Notes: a model not told the origin generated them from the sequence alone. A stretch of 64,000 nucleotides of DNA from Leptotrichia sp. oral taxon 215 str. W9775 (GCF_000469505.1 NZ_KI272866.1:7032-71031); one strand, 5' to 3'. Shown: positions 42,803 to 52,522, counted from the first letter of the stretch. Numbers and translations are program-made.

Positions 42803-43981
42803 ATGGAAAAATACTTACCTTTTACAACTTCTCTTCTAGGTAGTATGCCTAGAAGCAAGAAAATAATGCAGTACAGAAGAAAAGTACAGTCGGGGGAAAT
42901 TTCATCAGATGAACTTGACAGCCTGGTGGCAGAAGAAACGTTGAAAATCGTTGAAATGCAGAAACGGTGCAATGTTGATATTATTACCAATGGAGAATTA
43001 AGCAGGGATAACTATGTTTCGTTTGTTTCAGATAAGCTGAAAGGTGTTACAATGATGAACATGGGAGACATGCTCGAATATATTGAAGATAAAAAGGCAT
43101 TTGAGCAGATTCTGGAAATTCTGGATGTTCCGGCTGTAAGCATAAAAAATGCAATCTGTACAGGGAAAGTGGAATATGATAAGGAACTTGTAGCAGATGA
43201 AATGGCAGAATTGAAGAAAATAACAGATGCCCCTGTTAAAGCCACTTTGCCCGGGCCTTATCTGATGACAAGGTCTATGTGGCTTCCTGCCCTATCAAAG
43301 AAATATTATAAAAATAAGGAGGAACTGGGGCAGGATATAATAAAAGTGCTCAAACAGGAGATCGACAGGCTGGCGATTATAAAAACGGATGTAGTACAGT
43401 TTGATGAACCTGTACTTACAGAAGTTGTATTTTCAGAAGGACATACACGTTCCTTCATGTGTGCCGCCCTTTCTGAAAAGAAGGATCCAAAAGAAGAACT
43501 GGAATTTGCCACAGGATTAATAAAAGAAATTGTAGAGTATGCTAAAGGAAAAAATATTGCTGTTTCCCTCCATGTGTGCCGTGGAAACTGGAGTAAAAAT
43601 GAAAGTACGCTGTTAAGCGGGCCTTATACTCCTCTGTTACCGCTTTTTGAAGAAGTGAAGCCTGACATACTGACTCTTGAATTTTCAACTCCACGTGCAG
43701 GAGAGCTGAGTTCCCTGCTGGAGAGTGAAATTATAAGAAAAAACTGTATTTTAGGCCTGGGTGTTATTAATCCCAGAACAGACAATATTGAAACTTCTGA
43801 AGAAATAGTTGAAAGAGCGGAGGAAGCATTGAAATGGCTTCCTAAGGAAAAAGTGTGGTTAAATCCAGATTGCGGATTTGCTACATTTGCAAACAGACCT
43901 GTAAATACAATGGAAATAATAGAAAAAAAACTCATTCAGCTTGATAAGGCAAAAAAATATCTGAGGGAAAAATATGAGTAA
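42803..43981 (+). CDS. Core MetE-like (cobalamin-independent) methyltransferase
   Basis: The 392-residue protein corresponds to the C-terminal catalytic half of MetE only. The zinc ligands are present: HVC in SLHVCRGNWS, Glu in ILTLEFS, Cys in WLNPDCGFAT; FDEPVLTE is also seen. The N-terminal half that binds folylpolyglutamate is absent, as in core-MetE enzymes that use other methyl donors. The OsmC-like gene overlaps by eight bases. It may transfer a methyl group to or from a thiol or selenol; the substrate is unknown. Confidence 0.85.
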   Translation: MEKYLPFTTSLLGSMPRSKKIMQYRRKVQSGEISSDELDSLVAEETLKIVEMQKRCNVDIITNGELSRDNYVSFVSDKLKGVTMMNMGDMLEYIEDKKAFEQILEILDVPAVSIKNAICTGKVEYDKELVADEMAELKKITDAPVKATLPGPYLMTRSMWLPALSKKYYKNKEELGQDIIKVLKQEIDRLAIIKTDVVQFDEPVLTEVVFSEGHTRSFMCAALSEKKDPKEELEFATGLIKEIVEYAKGKNIAVSLHVCRGNWSKNESTLLSGPYTPLLPLFEEVKPDILTLEFSTPRAGELSSLLESEIIRKNCILGLGVINPRTDNIETSEEIVERAEEALKWLPKEKVWLNPDCGFATFANRPVNTMEIIEKKLIQLDKAKKYLREKYE

Positions 43982-44441
43982 TCTTTATGAATCAAGAAAT
44001 TATGATGTGTCTTACAGGGCAATATTGACAAATAAGGAAACTGTAAAAGTTTTTACTGAAAAGAATTTTATAGAAGTTACAAGTGAAGTGGAATTTGATT
44101 CAGAGAAAAGCCAGTACAGTTCCATAAATTATTTTGCAAGCTCCATAGTGGGTGGGATAATTCACAGTCTTAAGAATACTGGTAAAAGAAGTGGAATTTT
44201 CTTAGGTGAAATAGAAGGAAAAATAAAAATTAAACTAAAAAATCCCCTCACTTTATTAGGAGTAAAGGGTTATGAAGAAGAACCTGTAATATCAGAATGT
44301 TCCATTATAATGTATATTTATTCGGAACTTGACGATGAAGAAATTATAAAGTTTTGTGAAAAGGCTTTAAAGTATTGTTATATCTATAACACAGTAAAAA
44401 AATCTATAAATATGGATATTAAATTTGTACCTATTATTTAA
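43974..44441 (+). CDS. OsmC-like protein
   Basis: The 155-residue product has the general OsmC layout: an N-terminal strand region, a helix with YSSINYFASSIVGGII that takes the place of the first Cys helix, and a second helix with EKALKYCYIYNTVKK carrying the second Cys. The first reactive cysteine is not present, so peroxidase activity is doubtful. It overlaps the MetE-like gene. I treat the family call as likely but not firm. Confidence 0.55.
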   Translation: MSNLYESRNYDVSYRAILTNKETVKVFTEKNFIEVTSEVEFDSEKSQYSSINYFASSIVGGIIHSLKNTGKRSGIFLGEIEGKIKIKLKNPLTLLGVKGYEEEPVISECSIIMYIYSELDDEEIIKFCEKALKYCYIYNTVKKSINMDIKFVPII

Positions 44442-44449
44442 ATTTGATA

Positions 44450-44478
44450 TTGATTTTCTATAATTTATGTAGTATAAT
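44450..44478 (+). promoter_or_regulatory. Promoter of tRNA-Sec
   Basis: TTGATT and TATAAT are separated by 17 bases and end 14 bases before the tRNA. Confidence 0.75.
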
Positions 44479-44492
44479 TATTATATTGGAAT

Positions 44493-44589
44493 GGGAGTGG
44501 ATGAGTTCTGGTGTTCTCTCCGGTCTTCAAAACCGGCGTGAGGGGTTAGGAGCCTCTCAGGTGGGTTCGATTCCCACACATTCCCGCCA
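44493..44589 (+). tRNA. selC: tRNA-Sec (anticodon TCA)
   Basis: The 97-base tRNA has the anticodon loop CTTCAAA (TCA at 44527-44529) on a CCGGT/ACCGG stem, a long variable arm (TGAGGGG / CCTCTCA with one G-U), a T arm (GTGGG TTCGATT CCCAC), an eight-base acceptor starting GGGAGTG with one G-U and one mismatch, discriminator G and an encoded CCA. Two U-U contacts lie in the extended D stem. The TCA anticodon and long arm leave little doubt; it decodes UGA in grdA, grdB and selD. Confidence 0.95.
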
Positions 44590-44619
44590 GTATAATAAGA
44601 ATAAATTATGAAATAGGCA

Positions 44620-44664
44620 GTATCACTTAGTAGAAGTTTAATTGTTCCATAGGTGATATTTTTT
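44620..44664 (+). terminator. Terminator after tRNA-Sec
   Basis: TATCAC and GTGATA pair around a long loop and are followed by TTTTTT. Confidence 0.65.
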
Positions 44665-44711
44665 ATTATATTAATATAATAAAAAATAATACTGTATTTT
44701 TTTATCTTATT

Positions 44712-44739
44712 TTGGTTTTTTAATATAGAATGATATAAT
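44712..44739 (+). promoter_or_regulatory. Promoter of selD
   Basis: TTGGTT and TATAAT are 16 bases apart, about 28 bases before the selD ATG; the -35 match is weak. Confidence 0.5.
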
Positions 44740-44767
44740 AGAAATAAAAAAGTTAAAGGAGAGATAA

Positions 44768-45793
44768 ATGGACGAGAAAAAATTAAGTATGATAGTTTGT
44801 GGAGGCTGAAACTCAAAAATAGGGCCGGGAGCTCTATCAGGTCTATTGGATGATTTACCTAAAAAGAAGGATGAAAACCTTATAGTAGGTTACGAGTCAT
44901 CTGATGATGCGGCGGTTTATAAAATATCTGAAGATAAGGCGATTATTCAGACATTGGATTTCTTCACAACTATGATAAATGACCCATATTTATATGGACA
45001 GATAGCTGCGACAAATGCACTGAGTGATGTTTATGCAATGGGAGGTAAGGTAATAACAGCTTTAAATATAGTTGCCTTCCCTGAGAAAATGGATATGGAA
45101 ATATTGAAGCAGATATTAAAAGGTGGTGCTGAAAAGGTTCACGAAGCAGGAGGAGTTCTTGCCGGAGGACATTCAATACACGATTCTACGCCGAAATACG
45201 GACTATCAGTTACAGGAGTTGTACACCCTGACAAAATACTGGTAAACAATAACTGTAAAGAAGGAGATGTGCTCATAGTGACAAAACCTTTAGGTGTAAG
45301 TATTATAAATTCTGCACATATGATAAAAGAATGTTCGGAAGAAGCTTTTGCCACGTGTGTCAAACAAATGACAACATTGAACAAATATGCGGCTGAAGTT
45401 ATGGAAGAGTATCCTGTAAACAGTTGTACAGATATAACAGGTTTTGGATTTTTAGGCCATCTTGTGGAAATGCTGGATGGAAAATATTCAGCTGAAATTT
45501 TCTCTGAAAATATTCCTGTACTTCCTGAAGCATACCACTGTGCAAGCGAGTTTATAATTACAGCAGGAGGACAGTTAAACAGAAACTATCTTAAGGATAA
45601 GGTAGAATTCAAGGTTAATGATTTTCCAATGGAGGAAATAATGTTTGATCCTCAGACATCGGGAGGACTTCTTATAAGTCTGCCTGAAAAATATGGGGAA
45701 GAACTGCTGGAAAAGTTAAATAAACTGGAAATAAAAAGTGCAATAGTGGGAAAAGTTGTAAAAAGACAGGAAAAAGATGTAGTAATTTTATAA
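44768..45793 (+). CDS. selD: Selenide, water dikinase, Sec-containing
   Basis: SelD makes selenophosphate, the selenium donor for Sec. An in-frame TGA at 44807-44809 (codon 14) gives the motif VCGGUNSKIGPGAL, where Sec replaces the usual active-site Cys, so SelD is itself a selenoprotein. With it the product is 341 residues. ATP-binding parts LSDVYAMGGK and VLAGGHSIHDS are clear. A seven-base hairpin begins nine bases after the UGA. Calling from a later ATG would lose the whole active site. Confidence 0.95.
44819..44837 (+). promoter_or_regulatory. SECIS-like hairpin in selD
   Basis: ATAGGGC pairs with GCTCTAT (one G-U) around the loop CGGGA; the loop lies 17-21 bases after the UGA. Confidence 0.6.
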
Positions 45794-45856
45794 TTTGAAA
45801 AATGACATATATATTAAAAAATTAAAATGAAATTTGTAGCGAAGGGAATGATCAAA

Positions 45857-46672
45857 ATGAAAAAACATGAATTTAATGCTAAAGGAATGGCTTGTCCTTT
45901 ACCAGTAGTTCAAACAAAAAAATTATTGGCAGAATATGATGTGGTAGAAACAACGGTAGATAACTTTGTAGCAACTGAAAATCTTACAAAACTTGCTGAA
46001 CAGCTTAATTATAATATTGATGTGAAAAAAGTAAGTGATGAAGAATATATAGTTACAGTGTCAAATCCTGCAGCAGGTAAGGAAGAGAAAAAGGCAAAAT
46101 TTATAGATACCTCTGAAGACAGATGTGTACTTCCTGTGATTCAGGCAAAACGTGCACTGGAAAAAAACAGTCTTGTAGAACTACTTGTAAATGATGAAGA
46201 AAACGTAAAAAAAATTCATGACTTTGCTGCTGAAAATAACTGTAAATTTGTAAGTGAAGTTACTGAAAGCGGAGTATATAAGGTAATTCTGGAAAAAGAA
46301 GTTACAGAAGAAAAAGAACAGATTTTACAAATTAAGGATGATAGTTATATAGTAGTTATAAATAAACAGATAATGGGGCATGGAAATGAAGAACTTGGGA
46401 AAAAACTGATAAAGGCATTTCTGTATACTCTGACAGAGCAGGAAGTGCTTCCTAAAAAAATATTATTTTATAATGGAGGAGCCCTACTAGTAGATAAAAA
46501 TCGTAGCCATGTACTGAAAGAATTGAAAGAACTTGAAGATAACGGTGTAGAAATTATGTGCTGTGGAGCATGTATAGATTACTACAAGGTTGATCTTGCA
46601 ATAGGAAATTCATCAAACATGTATTTCATAGTTGAAGACATGCGTACAGCAAACAGAGTAGTCAGACCGTAG
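45857..46672 (+). CDS. yedF: Selenium metabolism protein YedF
   Basis: The 271-residue protein has an N-terminal TusA/SirA-like domain with CPLPVVQTKK near residue 15, a second diverged copy of that domain, and a C-terminal DsrE-like domain (about 160-271) with CCGACIDYYKV. YedF often accompanies selD and is thought to bind or carry selenium, though its reaction is not settled. ATG 45857 behind AAGGGA is preferred to the upstream ATG at 45827. Confidence 0.88.
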   Translation: MKKHEFNAKGMACPLPVVQTKKLLAEYDVVETTVDNFVATENLTKLAEQLNYNIDVKKVSDEEYIVTVSNPAAGKEEKKAKFIDTSEDRCVLPVIQAKRALEKNSLVELLVNDEENVKKIHDFAAENNCKFVSEVTESGVYKVILEKEVTEEKEQILQIKDDSYIVVINKQIMGHGNEELGKKLIKAFLYTLTEQEVLPKKILFYNGGALLVDKNRSHVLKELKELEDNGVEIMCCGACIDYYKVDLAIGNSSNMYFIVEDMRTANRVVRP

Positions 46673-46682
46673 GTGTTATTAT

Positions 46683-46982
46683 ATGACTAAAACAATAGAT
46701 GAAGGAATAGTGGTGTTTTATAACACTCACGATGCAATAAAAGCAGATAATATATGTGATACTGAAAAGATTGATGCGGGACTGGTTCCAGTCCATCCTT
46801 CAATCTCACTGGGATGCGGTTTCATGCTGAAAATTTCATGGAATAATTTTAGCAGTCTGATAGAGCTGCTGGAAAAGGAAAATGTGAGATACAAGGCATT
46901 ATATTATTCAAGGAAAACAGGTATAAAAAGAGAAGTGGAACTGCTTTATGAGGATAATGATATTCCAGAAATAAACAAATAA
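46683..46982 (+). CDS. DUF3343 family protein
   Basis: The 99-residue protein has the DUF3343 outline: an N-terminal VVFYNTHDAIKAD and the Cys-containing segment PVHPSISLGCGFMLKISW in the middle. Members often lie beside yedF and selD and may be selenium or sulfur carriers. It lies between yedF and selB with small gaps, clearly in the same operon. Confidence 0.8.
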   Translation: MTKTIDEGIVVFYNTHDAIKADNICDTEKIDAGLVPVHPSISLGCGFMLKISWNNFSSLIELLEKENVRYKALYYSRKTGIKREVELLYEDNDIPEINK

Positions 46983-46999
46983 CGAAAGAGAGATATTTA

Positions 47000-48883
47000 A
47001 TGAGTAATGTAATAATAGGAACTGCAGGACATATTGATCATGGAAAAACAACACTGATAAAGGCTCTAAGCGGTATAGAAACAGATACAATGACAGAAGA
47101 GAAGGAGAGGGGAATATCTATAAACCTTGGATTTGCCTACTTTGACTTGCCAAGTGGGAAAAGATGCGGGGTTGTGGATGTTCCTGGACACGAAAAATTT
47201 ATAAAAAATATGCTTGTAGGGGCTGTTGGGATAAACCTTGTGCTACTTCTGGTAGATGCAAGGGAAGGGATAATGCCACAGACAAAGGAGCATGCAGACA
47301 TACTGTCATTATTAGGAGTAGAAAATTTCATAATAGTAATGACAAAAATAGACCTTGCAGATGAGGATTACAGAACTCTTGTAAGGGAAGATATAGAAAG
47401 TTTCATAAAAGGAACTCCGCTTGAAGGAAGTCCTATTGTGGAAGTGGATTCTGTTTCACGTAAGGGGATAGATGAACTTTTACATGTAATCGACAAAAAG
47501 ACAGATGACATAGCGGAACTAAAAAATTCTGGAAATGTGCGTCTTAATATAGACAGGGCATTTCAGGTAAAAGGTTTTGGGACAGTAATAACTGGAACTT
47601 TAACTGAAGGAAAGATTTCTGTAGGAGATGAACTGGAAGTTTATCCTCACGATATAAAGACAAAGGTAAGAAATATTCAGGTTCATAAGCAAGATGTAAA
47701 AACAGCCTATGCAGGACAGAGAACAGCCATAAACCTGACTAATATAAAAGTTGAAGATATAGGAAGGGGATGCTCGCTTGCAACTCCTGGGACATTAACA
47801 AAAACATATATGCTGGATACGGAAGTTCAGATGATAAAAAATTCCGGAATAAACCTTGAGCTTTGGGACAGGGTAAGGGTTTATACTGGAACTTCTGAAG
47901 TAATGGCGAGATTTGTTCCACTTGGAGGAGATGTTCTTGAAGAAGGAAGCAAAGGGTTTGCACAGCTCCGTCTTGAGGAAGAAATAGCTGTAAAAAATTA
48001 TGATAAATTTATTATAAGAACTTATTCGCCTATGATAACAATAGGGGGAGGAGTAATACTGGACTGCAATCCTAAAAAACATAACAGGTTCAATGATGAA
48101 ATCTTAAATAAACTTAAGATACAGTCTAAAGGAAGTGGCAAGGATCTTATAGCAAACTATATTTTACTTAACCAGCAGTATCTGGTTACAGCAGATAAGA
48201 TTGCGAAGGCACTTGAAAAATCTTCTGAAGAAGTATTGAAGGATCTGGATGAACTTCTGGAGGAAAAAACTGTATATGTAACAAAGGAAGGATATATACA
48301 TTCGAAAAAATATGAAGATGTAAGTGAAAGAATTGCGGCAGTTATTTCAGATTATCATAATAAATTTAAGCTGAAAAAAGGAATGTCCAAGGCTGAACTT
48401 ATTTCAAAATTTAAAATGAATCAGAAGGAATTTGCAGCTATGGTTGAACTTCTTTCTGTAAATAAAGTTTTAAAAATAGAAGGAAATTTCGTTTCAATTT
48501 TTGATTTTTCTGTAAAATATGATGATAAGCAAATGCAGGAAAAGAAACGTATTGAGAAAACCCTTCTGGAAAGTGCATTTACACCTCCAACAATAAAAGA
48601 ACTTACAAAAGGTAACAAAGTAGCCAATGAAGTTCTTGACTCACTGTTAGGAGATACTGTAATCAGGCTGAATGAGGATATTGTTATCCATGTCCGTACA
48701 TTTGATGAGGCAAAAAATAAGGTTCTGAAACATTTTGAAGGAAATAAGAAATTACTGCTTTCAGAATTTAGGGATATGACAGGTTCGACTAGAAAGTATG
48801 CCCTGCCAATATTGGAATACATGGATAAGGCCGGTGTAACAAAGAGAGTTGAAGATTACAGAGTAAAGGGAAATGAGGTGTAA
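47000..48883 (+). CDS. selB: Selenocysteine-specific elongation factor
   Basis: SelB delivers Sec-tRNA to the ribosome at UGA codons next to a SECIS hairpin. The 627-residue protein has the GTPase motifs AGHIDHGKTTL, DVPGHEKFI and TKIDLAD, EF-Tu-like domains II and III, and C-terminal winged helices (about 380-627) that bind SECIS. The length is typical. GAAAGAGAG precedes the ATG, and the selA gene begins three bases after the stop. Confidence 0.96.
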   Translation: MSNVIIGTAGHIDHGKTTLIKALSGIETDTMTEEKERGISINLGFAYFDLPSGKRCGVVDVPGHEKFIKNMLVGAVGINLVLLLVDAREGIMPQTKEHADILSLLGVENFIIVMTKIDLADEDYRTLVREDIESFIKGTPLEGSPIVEVDSVSRKGIDELLHVIDKKTDDIAELKNSGNVRLNIDRAFQVKGFGTVITGTLTEGKISVGDELEVYPHDIKTKVRNIQVHKQDVKTAYAGQRTAINLTNIKVEDIGRGCSLATPGTLTKTYMLDTEVQMIKNSGINLELWDRVRVYTGTSEVMARFVPLGGDVLEEGSKGFAQLRLEEEIAVKNYDKFIIRTYSPMITIGGGVILDCNPKKHNRFNDEILNKLKIQSKGSGKDLIANYILLNQQYLVTADKIAKALEKSSEEVLKDLDELLEEKTVYVTKEGYIHSKKYEDVSERIAAVISDYHNKFKLKKGMSKAELISKFKMNQKEFAAMVELLSVNKVLKIEGNFVSIFDFSVKYDDKQMQEKKRIEKTLLESAFTPPTIKELTKGNKVANEVLDSLLGDTVIRLNEDIVIHVRTFDEAKNKVLKHFEGNKKLLLSEFRDMTGSTRKYALPILEYMDKAGVTKRVEDYRVKGNEV

Positions 48884-48886
48884 AAC

Positions 48887-50266
48887 ATGAAGCATTTATT
48901 ATCAAAAATTCCGGCAATTAATAAAATACTTATGACGGAAGAAGTAAAACAGCTGCTGGAGGAATATCCTGAAGTTTTTGTAAAGGATATTGTAAAAAAA
49001 GAAACAGAAAATATAAAAAATGAAATATTGAATAATAGTCTTAATGAAGTACCTTCAATGGAAAAAATTATAGAAAAAATTAATCATTCAGTGAAGAAAA
49101 ATTATAAATACTCCCTAAGAAGAGTTATAAATGCAACCGGGACAATACTTCATACTAATCTTGGAAGAAGTATCCTCAGTGAAAGCATAAAGGAAAACCT
49201 TATAGATGTTGCATTCAATTATTCCAATCTGGAATTTAATCTTGCTGAAAAACAGAGGGGAAGCAGATATGTGCACCTAATAGATATTATTAAACGTCTT
49301 ACAGGAGCAGAAGATGTTCTTGTGGTTAATAATAATGCCGCCGCTGTAATGCTTACTTTGAGTACATTGGCAAAGGATAAGGAAATAGTAGTATCCCGTG
49401 GAGAGCTTGTGGAAATTGGAGGAGCTTTCAGAATACCTGAAATAATCAAGCTGAGTGGGGGAACTATTCAGGAAGTGGGGACAACAAATAAAACACACCT
49501 GAAGGACTATGTCAATGCTATTAATGAAAATACAGGAATACTGCTGAAAGTTCATACAAGTAATTATAAAATAGTAGGATTTACAAAGGAAGTAACCTAT
49601 AAGGAACTTGCAGATTTAGCCCATGAAAAAGGCCTTGTAGCTGTAAATGATTTGGGAAGTGGACAGTTTGTGGACTTTACTTCTTATGGCCTTACATATG
49701 AGCCTACGGTAAAGGAAGTACTGGAAAGTGGAATAGATGTAGTTACATTTAGCGGGGACAAACTTCTGGGAGGGCCTCAGGCAGGAATAATTGTAGGAAA
49801 GAAAAAATATATAGAAGCCATGAAAAAGAATCAGCTTACACGTGCACTGCGTGTGGATAAAATGACAATAGCGGCACTGGAAGCTACATTCAGGCTTTAT
49901 CTTGATGAAGAAAAGGCATTGAAGGAAATTCCCACATTGAACATGATTTCCATGTCAATGGAAGAATTAAAGGAAAAGGCTGAAAAATTTGCTGAAAAGG
50001 TTAAGGAAACAGCTTTTACATCTGAAATAATGGAAGATAAAGCGGAAATTGGCGGAGGAAGTTACCCCGGTGTGTATCTTGACAGTGTATCAGTAAAACT
50101 GACACATAATACAAGAACGGCAACAGAAATAGAAGGAATTTTACTTGAAGCTGATATTCCAATTATTACAAGAATTAAAGAAAACAGTATTATTTTTGAT
50201 ATGAGAACATTAAGGGAACAGGAATTTAACTTAGTAGTGGAAAGTCTCAAGAAAATTAGAAGTTAA
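48887..50266 (+). CDS. selA: L-seryl-tRNA(Sec) selenium transferase
   Basis: SelA converts Ser-tRNA(Sec) to Sec-tRNA(Sec) with selenophosphate. The 459-residue PLP enzyme has RRVINATGTILHTNLGRS near residue 80, and the PLP lysine in FSGDKLLGGPQAG near 290. The gene follows selB by three bases. It is the last gene of the sel operon, as a long hairpin follows. Confidence 0.96.
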   Translation: MKHLLSKIPAINKILMTEEVKQLLEEYPEVFVKDIVKKETENIKNEILNNSLNEVPSMEKIIEKINHSVKKNYKYSLRRVINATGTILHTNLGRSILSESIKENLIDVAFNYSNLEFNLAEKQRGSRYVHLIDIIKRLTGAEDVLVVNNNAAAVMLTLSTLAKDKEIVVSRGELVEIGGAFRIPEIIKLSGGTIQEVGTTNKTHLKDYVNAINENTGILLKVHTSNYKIVGFTKEVTYKELADLAHEKGLVAVNDLGSGQFVDFTSYGLTYEPTVKEVLESGIDVVTFSGDKLLGGPQAGIIVGKKKYIEAMKKNQLTRALRVDKMTIAALEATFRLYLDEEKALKEIPTLNMISMSMEELKEKAEKFAEKVKETAFTSEIMEDKAEIGGGSYPGVYLDSVSVKLTHNTRTATEIEGILLEADIPIITRIKENSIIFDMRTLREQEFNLVVESLKKIRS

Positions 50267-50269
50267 TAT

Positions 50270-50432
50270 GGAAAATTGTATTTATTAATTATTTAAAATT
50301 TCACAATATAAAACAGGAGATGAATTTAGAAAAAGTCATCAGCCTGGAAACTTTAGGCGAATTTTGACTTTTTCTTAGTGAATGACTGTTTTATATAAGT
50401 GAAATTTTAGTAAATGTATAAATACAATTTCC
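50270..50432. repeat. Long inverted-repeat intergenic element, copy 3
   Basis: The arms GGAAAATTGTATTTAT... (from 50270) and ...ATAAATACAATTTCC (to 50432) pair for about 47 bases up to AAAACAG / CTGTTTT. An inner perfect ten-base stem (GAAAAAGTCA / TGACTTTTTC) encloses GCCTGGAAACTTTAGGC. Sequence and folding match the element at 780-1030 closely. It may also act as the terminator of the sel operon. Confidence 0.78.
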
Positions 50433-50554
50433 TGATATTTATTTATATTTTCTGGAAACAGTTCCTAATATTCGTGAAAATAGTAGCAATTACTTTGTTT
50501 AAAATGTGGAAATTTTAAAATAAATCTAAAGTAATATCAAAGGAGGAAAATCAA

Positions 50555-51703
50555 ATGTTAAGATTACCTGAAAATTTTGAAAGCTATTCTGAAGCAAGAC
50601 AGGCAGGATTCCTTAAAATGAAGGAACTGAAAGAAAAAGGAGGGAAAATAGTAGGAACTTATTGTACATTCGTACCTACGGAACTGATTATGGCGGCAGG
50701 AGCTGCTCCTGTATCTCTTTGTGCAACAAGTGAAGAACCAATAAGTGCGGCAGAAACACATCTGCCAAGAAACTTATGTCCGCTTATAAAGGCGAGTTAT
50801 GGATTTGCACTTACAGATACGTGTCCTTACTTTTATTTTTCAGACTTTATAGTAGGGGAAACAACTTGTGACGGAAAAAGAAAAATGTTTGAATTGATGA
50901 ATGATATTAAGGATACCTATGTAATGCAGCTTCCTTCTTCAAGGAATGAGGCGGCTTTAAATTCATGGGAATATGAAATGAAAAGATTTCAGGAAAAACT
51001 GGAAGATTTTTATAATGTTAAAATAACGGAAGAAGATATAAAAAAGGCTATTGAACTAAAAAATAAGGAAAGGGAAGCAGTACTTAAATTTCTTGAACTG
51101 GGAAGATTAAATCCTTCTCCAATATCAGGTTATGAGTTAAGTACAAAACTGGATGCATTGAGCTTTATGCCAAATATGGAGGATAGAATAGCTTTAATCG
51201 AAAAAAGAACAGAAGAAGTGCTGAAAGACTGGGAAGAAAACTATAAGGGAAAACCGTCAAGAAAACCTAGAATACTTGTTACAGGATGTCCTAACGGAGG
51301 AGTAAGGGATAAAACTATAAAGATAATAGAAGAACTTGGAGCAGATGCGGTGGTATTTGACACATGTAATGCCACAAGGGAAAAAATAGATAAAGTTAAG
51401 ACGGATTTACCTGTGTATAGAGCACTGGCAGAAAAATATCTGAATATAAACTGTTCTGTTATGAGCCCAAATACTAAAAGACTGGACTATATAAGAGATA
51501 TGATAGATGAGTATGAAGTGGACGGAGTATTGGAAATTGTATTACAGGCATGTCATACATTTGCAATTGAAGCCCATAATGTAAAAAAAGCTGTAATTGA
51601 AAAAGGAAAGTCTTACATTAATATAGAAACTGATTATTCAATGGCTGATATGGGTCAGATTACTACAAGGCTTGAAGCATTCCTTGAAACAATGGATAAA
51701 TAG
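50555..51703 (+). CDS. HgdB-type 2-hydroxyacyl-CoA dehydratase-like protein (double-cubane cluster protein)
   Basis: The 382-residue protein belongs to the HgdB/BadD family of iron-sulfur reductase subunits. Cluster cysteines are seen in GTYCTFVP, HLPRNLCPLIKASYG, TDTCPYFYF, ETTCDGK and LQACHTF. It occurs alone with its activator, without the partner subunit, as in the YjiM/YjiL pair studied as double-cubane cluster proteins, which reduce small molecules in vitro. The physiological substrate is unknown. AGGAGG precedes the ATG. Confidence 0.85.
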   Translation: MLRLPENFESYSEARQAGFLKMKELKEKGGKIVGTYCTFVPTELIMAAGAAPVSLCATSEEPISAAETHLPRNLCPLIKASYGFALTDTCPYFYFSDFIVGETTCDGKRKMFELMNDIKDTYVMQLPSSRNEAALNSWEYEMKRFQEKLEDFYNVKITEEDIKKAIELKNKEREAVLKFLELGRLNPSPISGYELSTKLDALSFMPNMEDRIALIEKRTEEVLKDWEENYKGKPSRKPRILVTGCPNGGVRDKTIKIIEELGADAVVFDTCNATREKIDKVKTDLPVYRALAEKYLNINCSVMSPNTKRLDYIRDMIDEYEVDGVLEIVLQACHTFAIEAHNVKKAVIEKGKSYINIETDYSMADMGQITTRLEAFLETMDK

Positions 51704-51739
51704 GAAATAAATGAAATATATGATGGGGAGAACATTAAG

Positions 51740-52522
51740 ATGGATTATGATTATTATGTTGGCATTGACATAGGTTCTACAGGTTCAAAAGTTGCGGTTA
51801 TTGATGGGAAGTCACTTGTTTATTATTTTAATTTTCCTACAGGATGGAACAGTAAGGAAACTGCAAATGAAATATACAGAAGACTTAAGGAAAAATCATT
51901 TACTGAAAATATGAGATGTGTGGCAACCGGATATGGTAGAATCTGCGTAGATTATGCTGATAAAGTCGTTACAGAAATAACTTGTCATGGAAGAGGGGCC
52001 TATGCCTTGTTTGAAAGGGACTGTACAGTTATAGATGTAGGTGGCCAGGATACAAAGATAATAACTCTGGAAGATGGCCAGGTCAGGGATTTCCTGATGA
52101 ATGATAAATGTGCCGCAGGAACAGGGAAATTTATAGAAATTATGGCAAATAGGCTTGGAGCGACTTTTGATGAGCTGTATGATATTGCCAAGAAGGGAAA
52201 CCCGCTTTCTATAAGTTCAATGTGTACAGTATTTGCTGAATCTGAAGTTATAAGCCATATTGGTGCAGGCGAAAAAAGGGAAGATATAGCTTCAGGAGTA
52301 ATATCTTCAGTTGCTGAAAGGGTGGCAAATCTTTGTAAAAGACATGGATTAGGAAATGAAGTTTTTCTTACAGGTGGACTTAGTGGAATGCCTTATTTTA
52401 TAGAAGTACTGTCAAAAAAACTGAACAGGGATATAAAAACTCATCCGTTGTCAAGATATGCAGGAGCAATAGGAGCCGCACTGACAGGACTTTCAAACAG
52501 AAAGATAATTTTAGAACCTTAA
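51740..52522 (+). CDS. CoA-dehydratase activase-type ATPase (YjiL-like)
   Basis: The 260-residue ASKHA-fold ATPase has GIDIGSTGSKVAVIDG at the N-terminus, VIDVGGQDTKII near 97, and the two cysteines that bridge a [4Fe-4S] cluster between protomers, in DKCAAGTGKF and SSMCTVFAESE. It injects low-potential electrons into the partner protein encoded just upstream using ATP. Ribosome site GGGGAG. The gene order is the conserved one. Confidence 0.9.
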   Translation: MDYDYYVGIDIGSTGSKVAVIDGKSLVYYFNFPTGWNSKETANEIYRRLKEKSFTENMRCVATGYGRICVDYADKVVTEITCHGRGAYALFERDCTVIDVGGQDTKIITLEDGQVRDFLMNDKCAAGTGKFIEIMANRLGATFDELYDIAKKGNPLSISSMCTVFAESEVISHIGAGEKREDIASGVISSVAERVANLCKRHGLGNEVFLTGGLSGMPYFIEVLSKKLNRDIKTHPLSRYAGAIGAALTGLSNRKIILEP

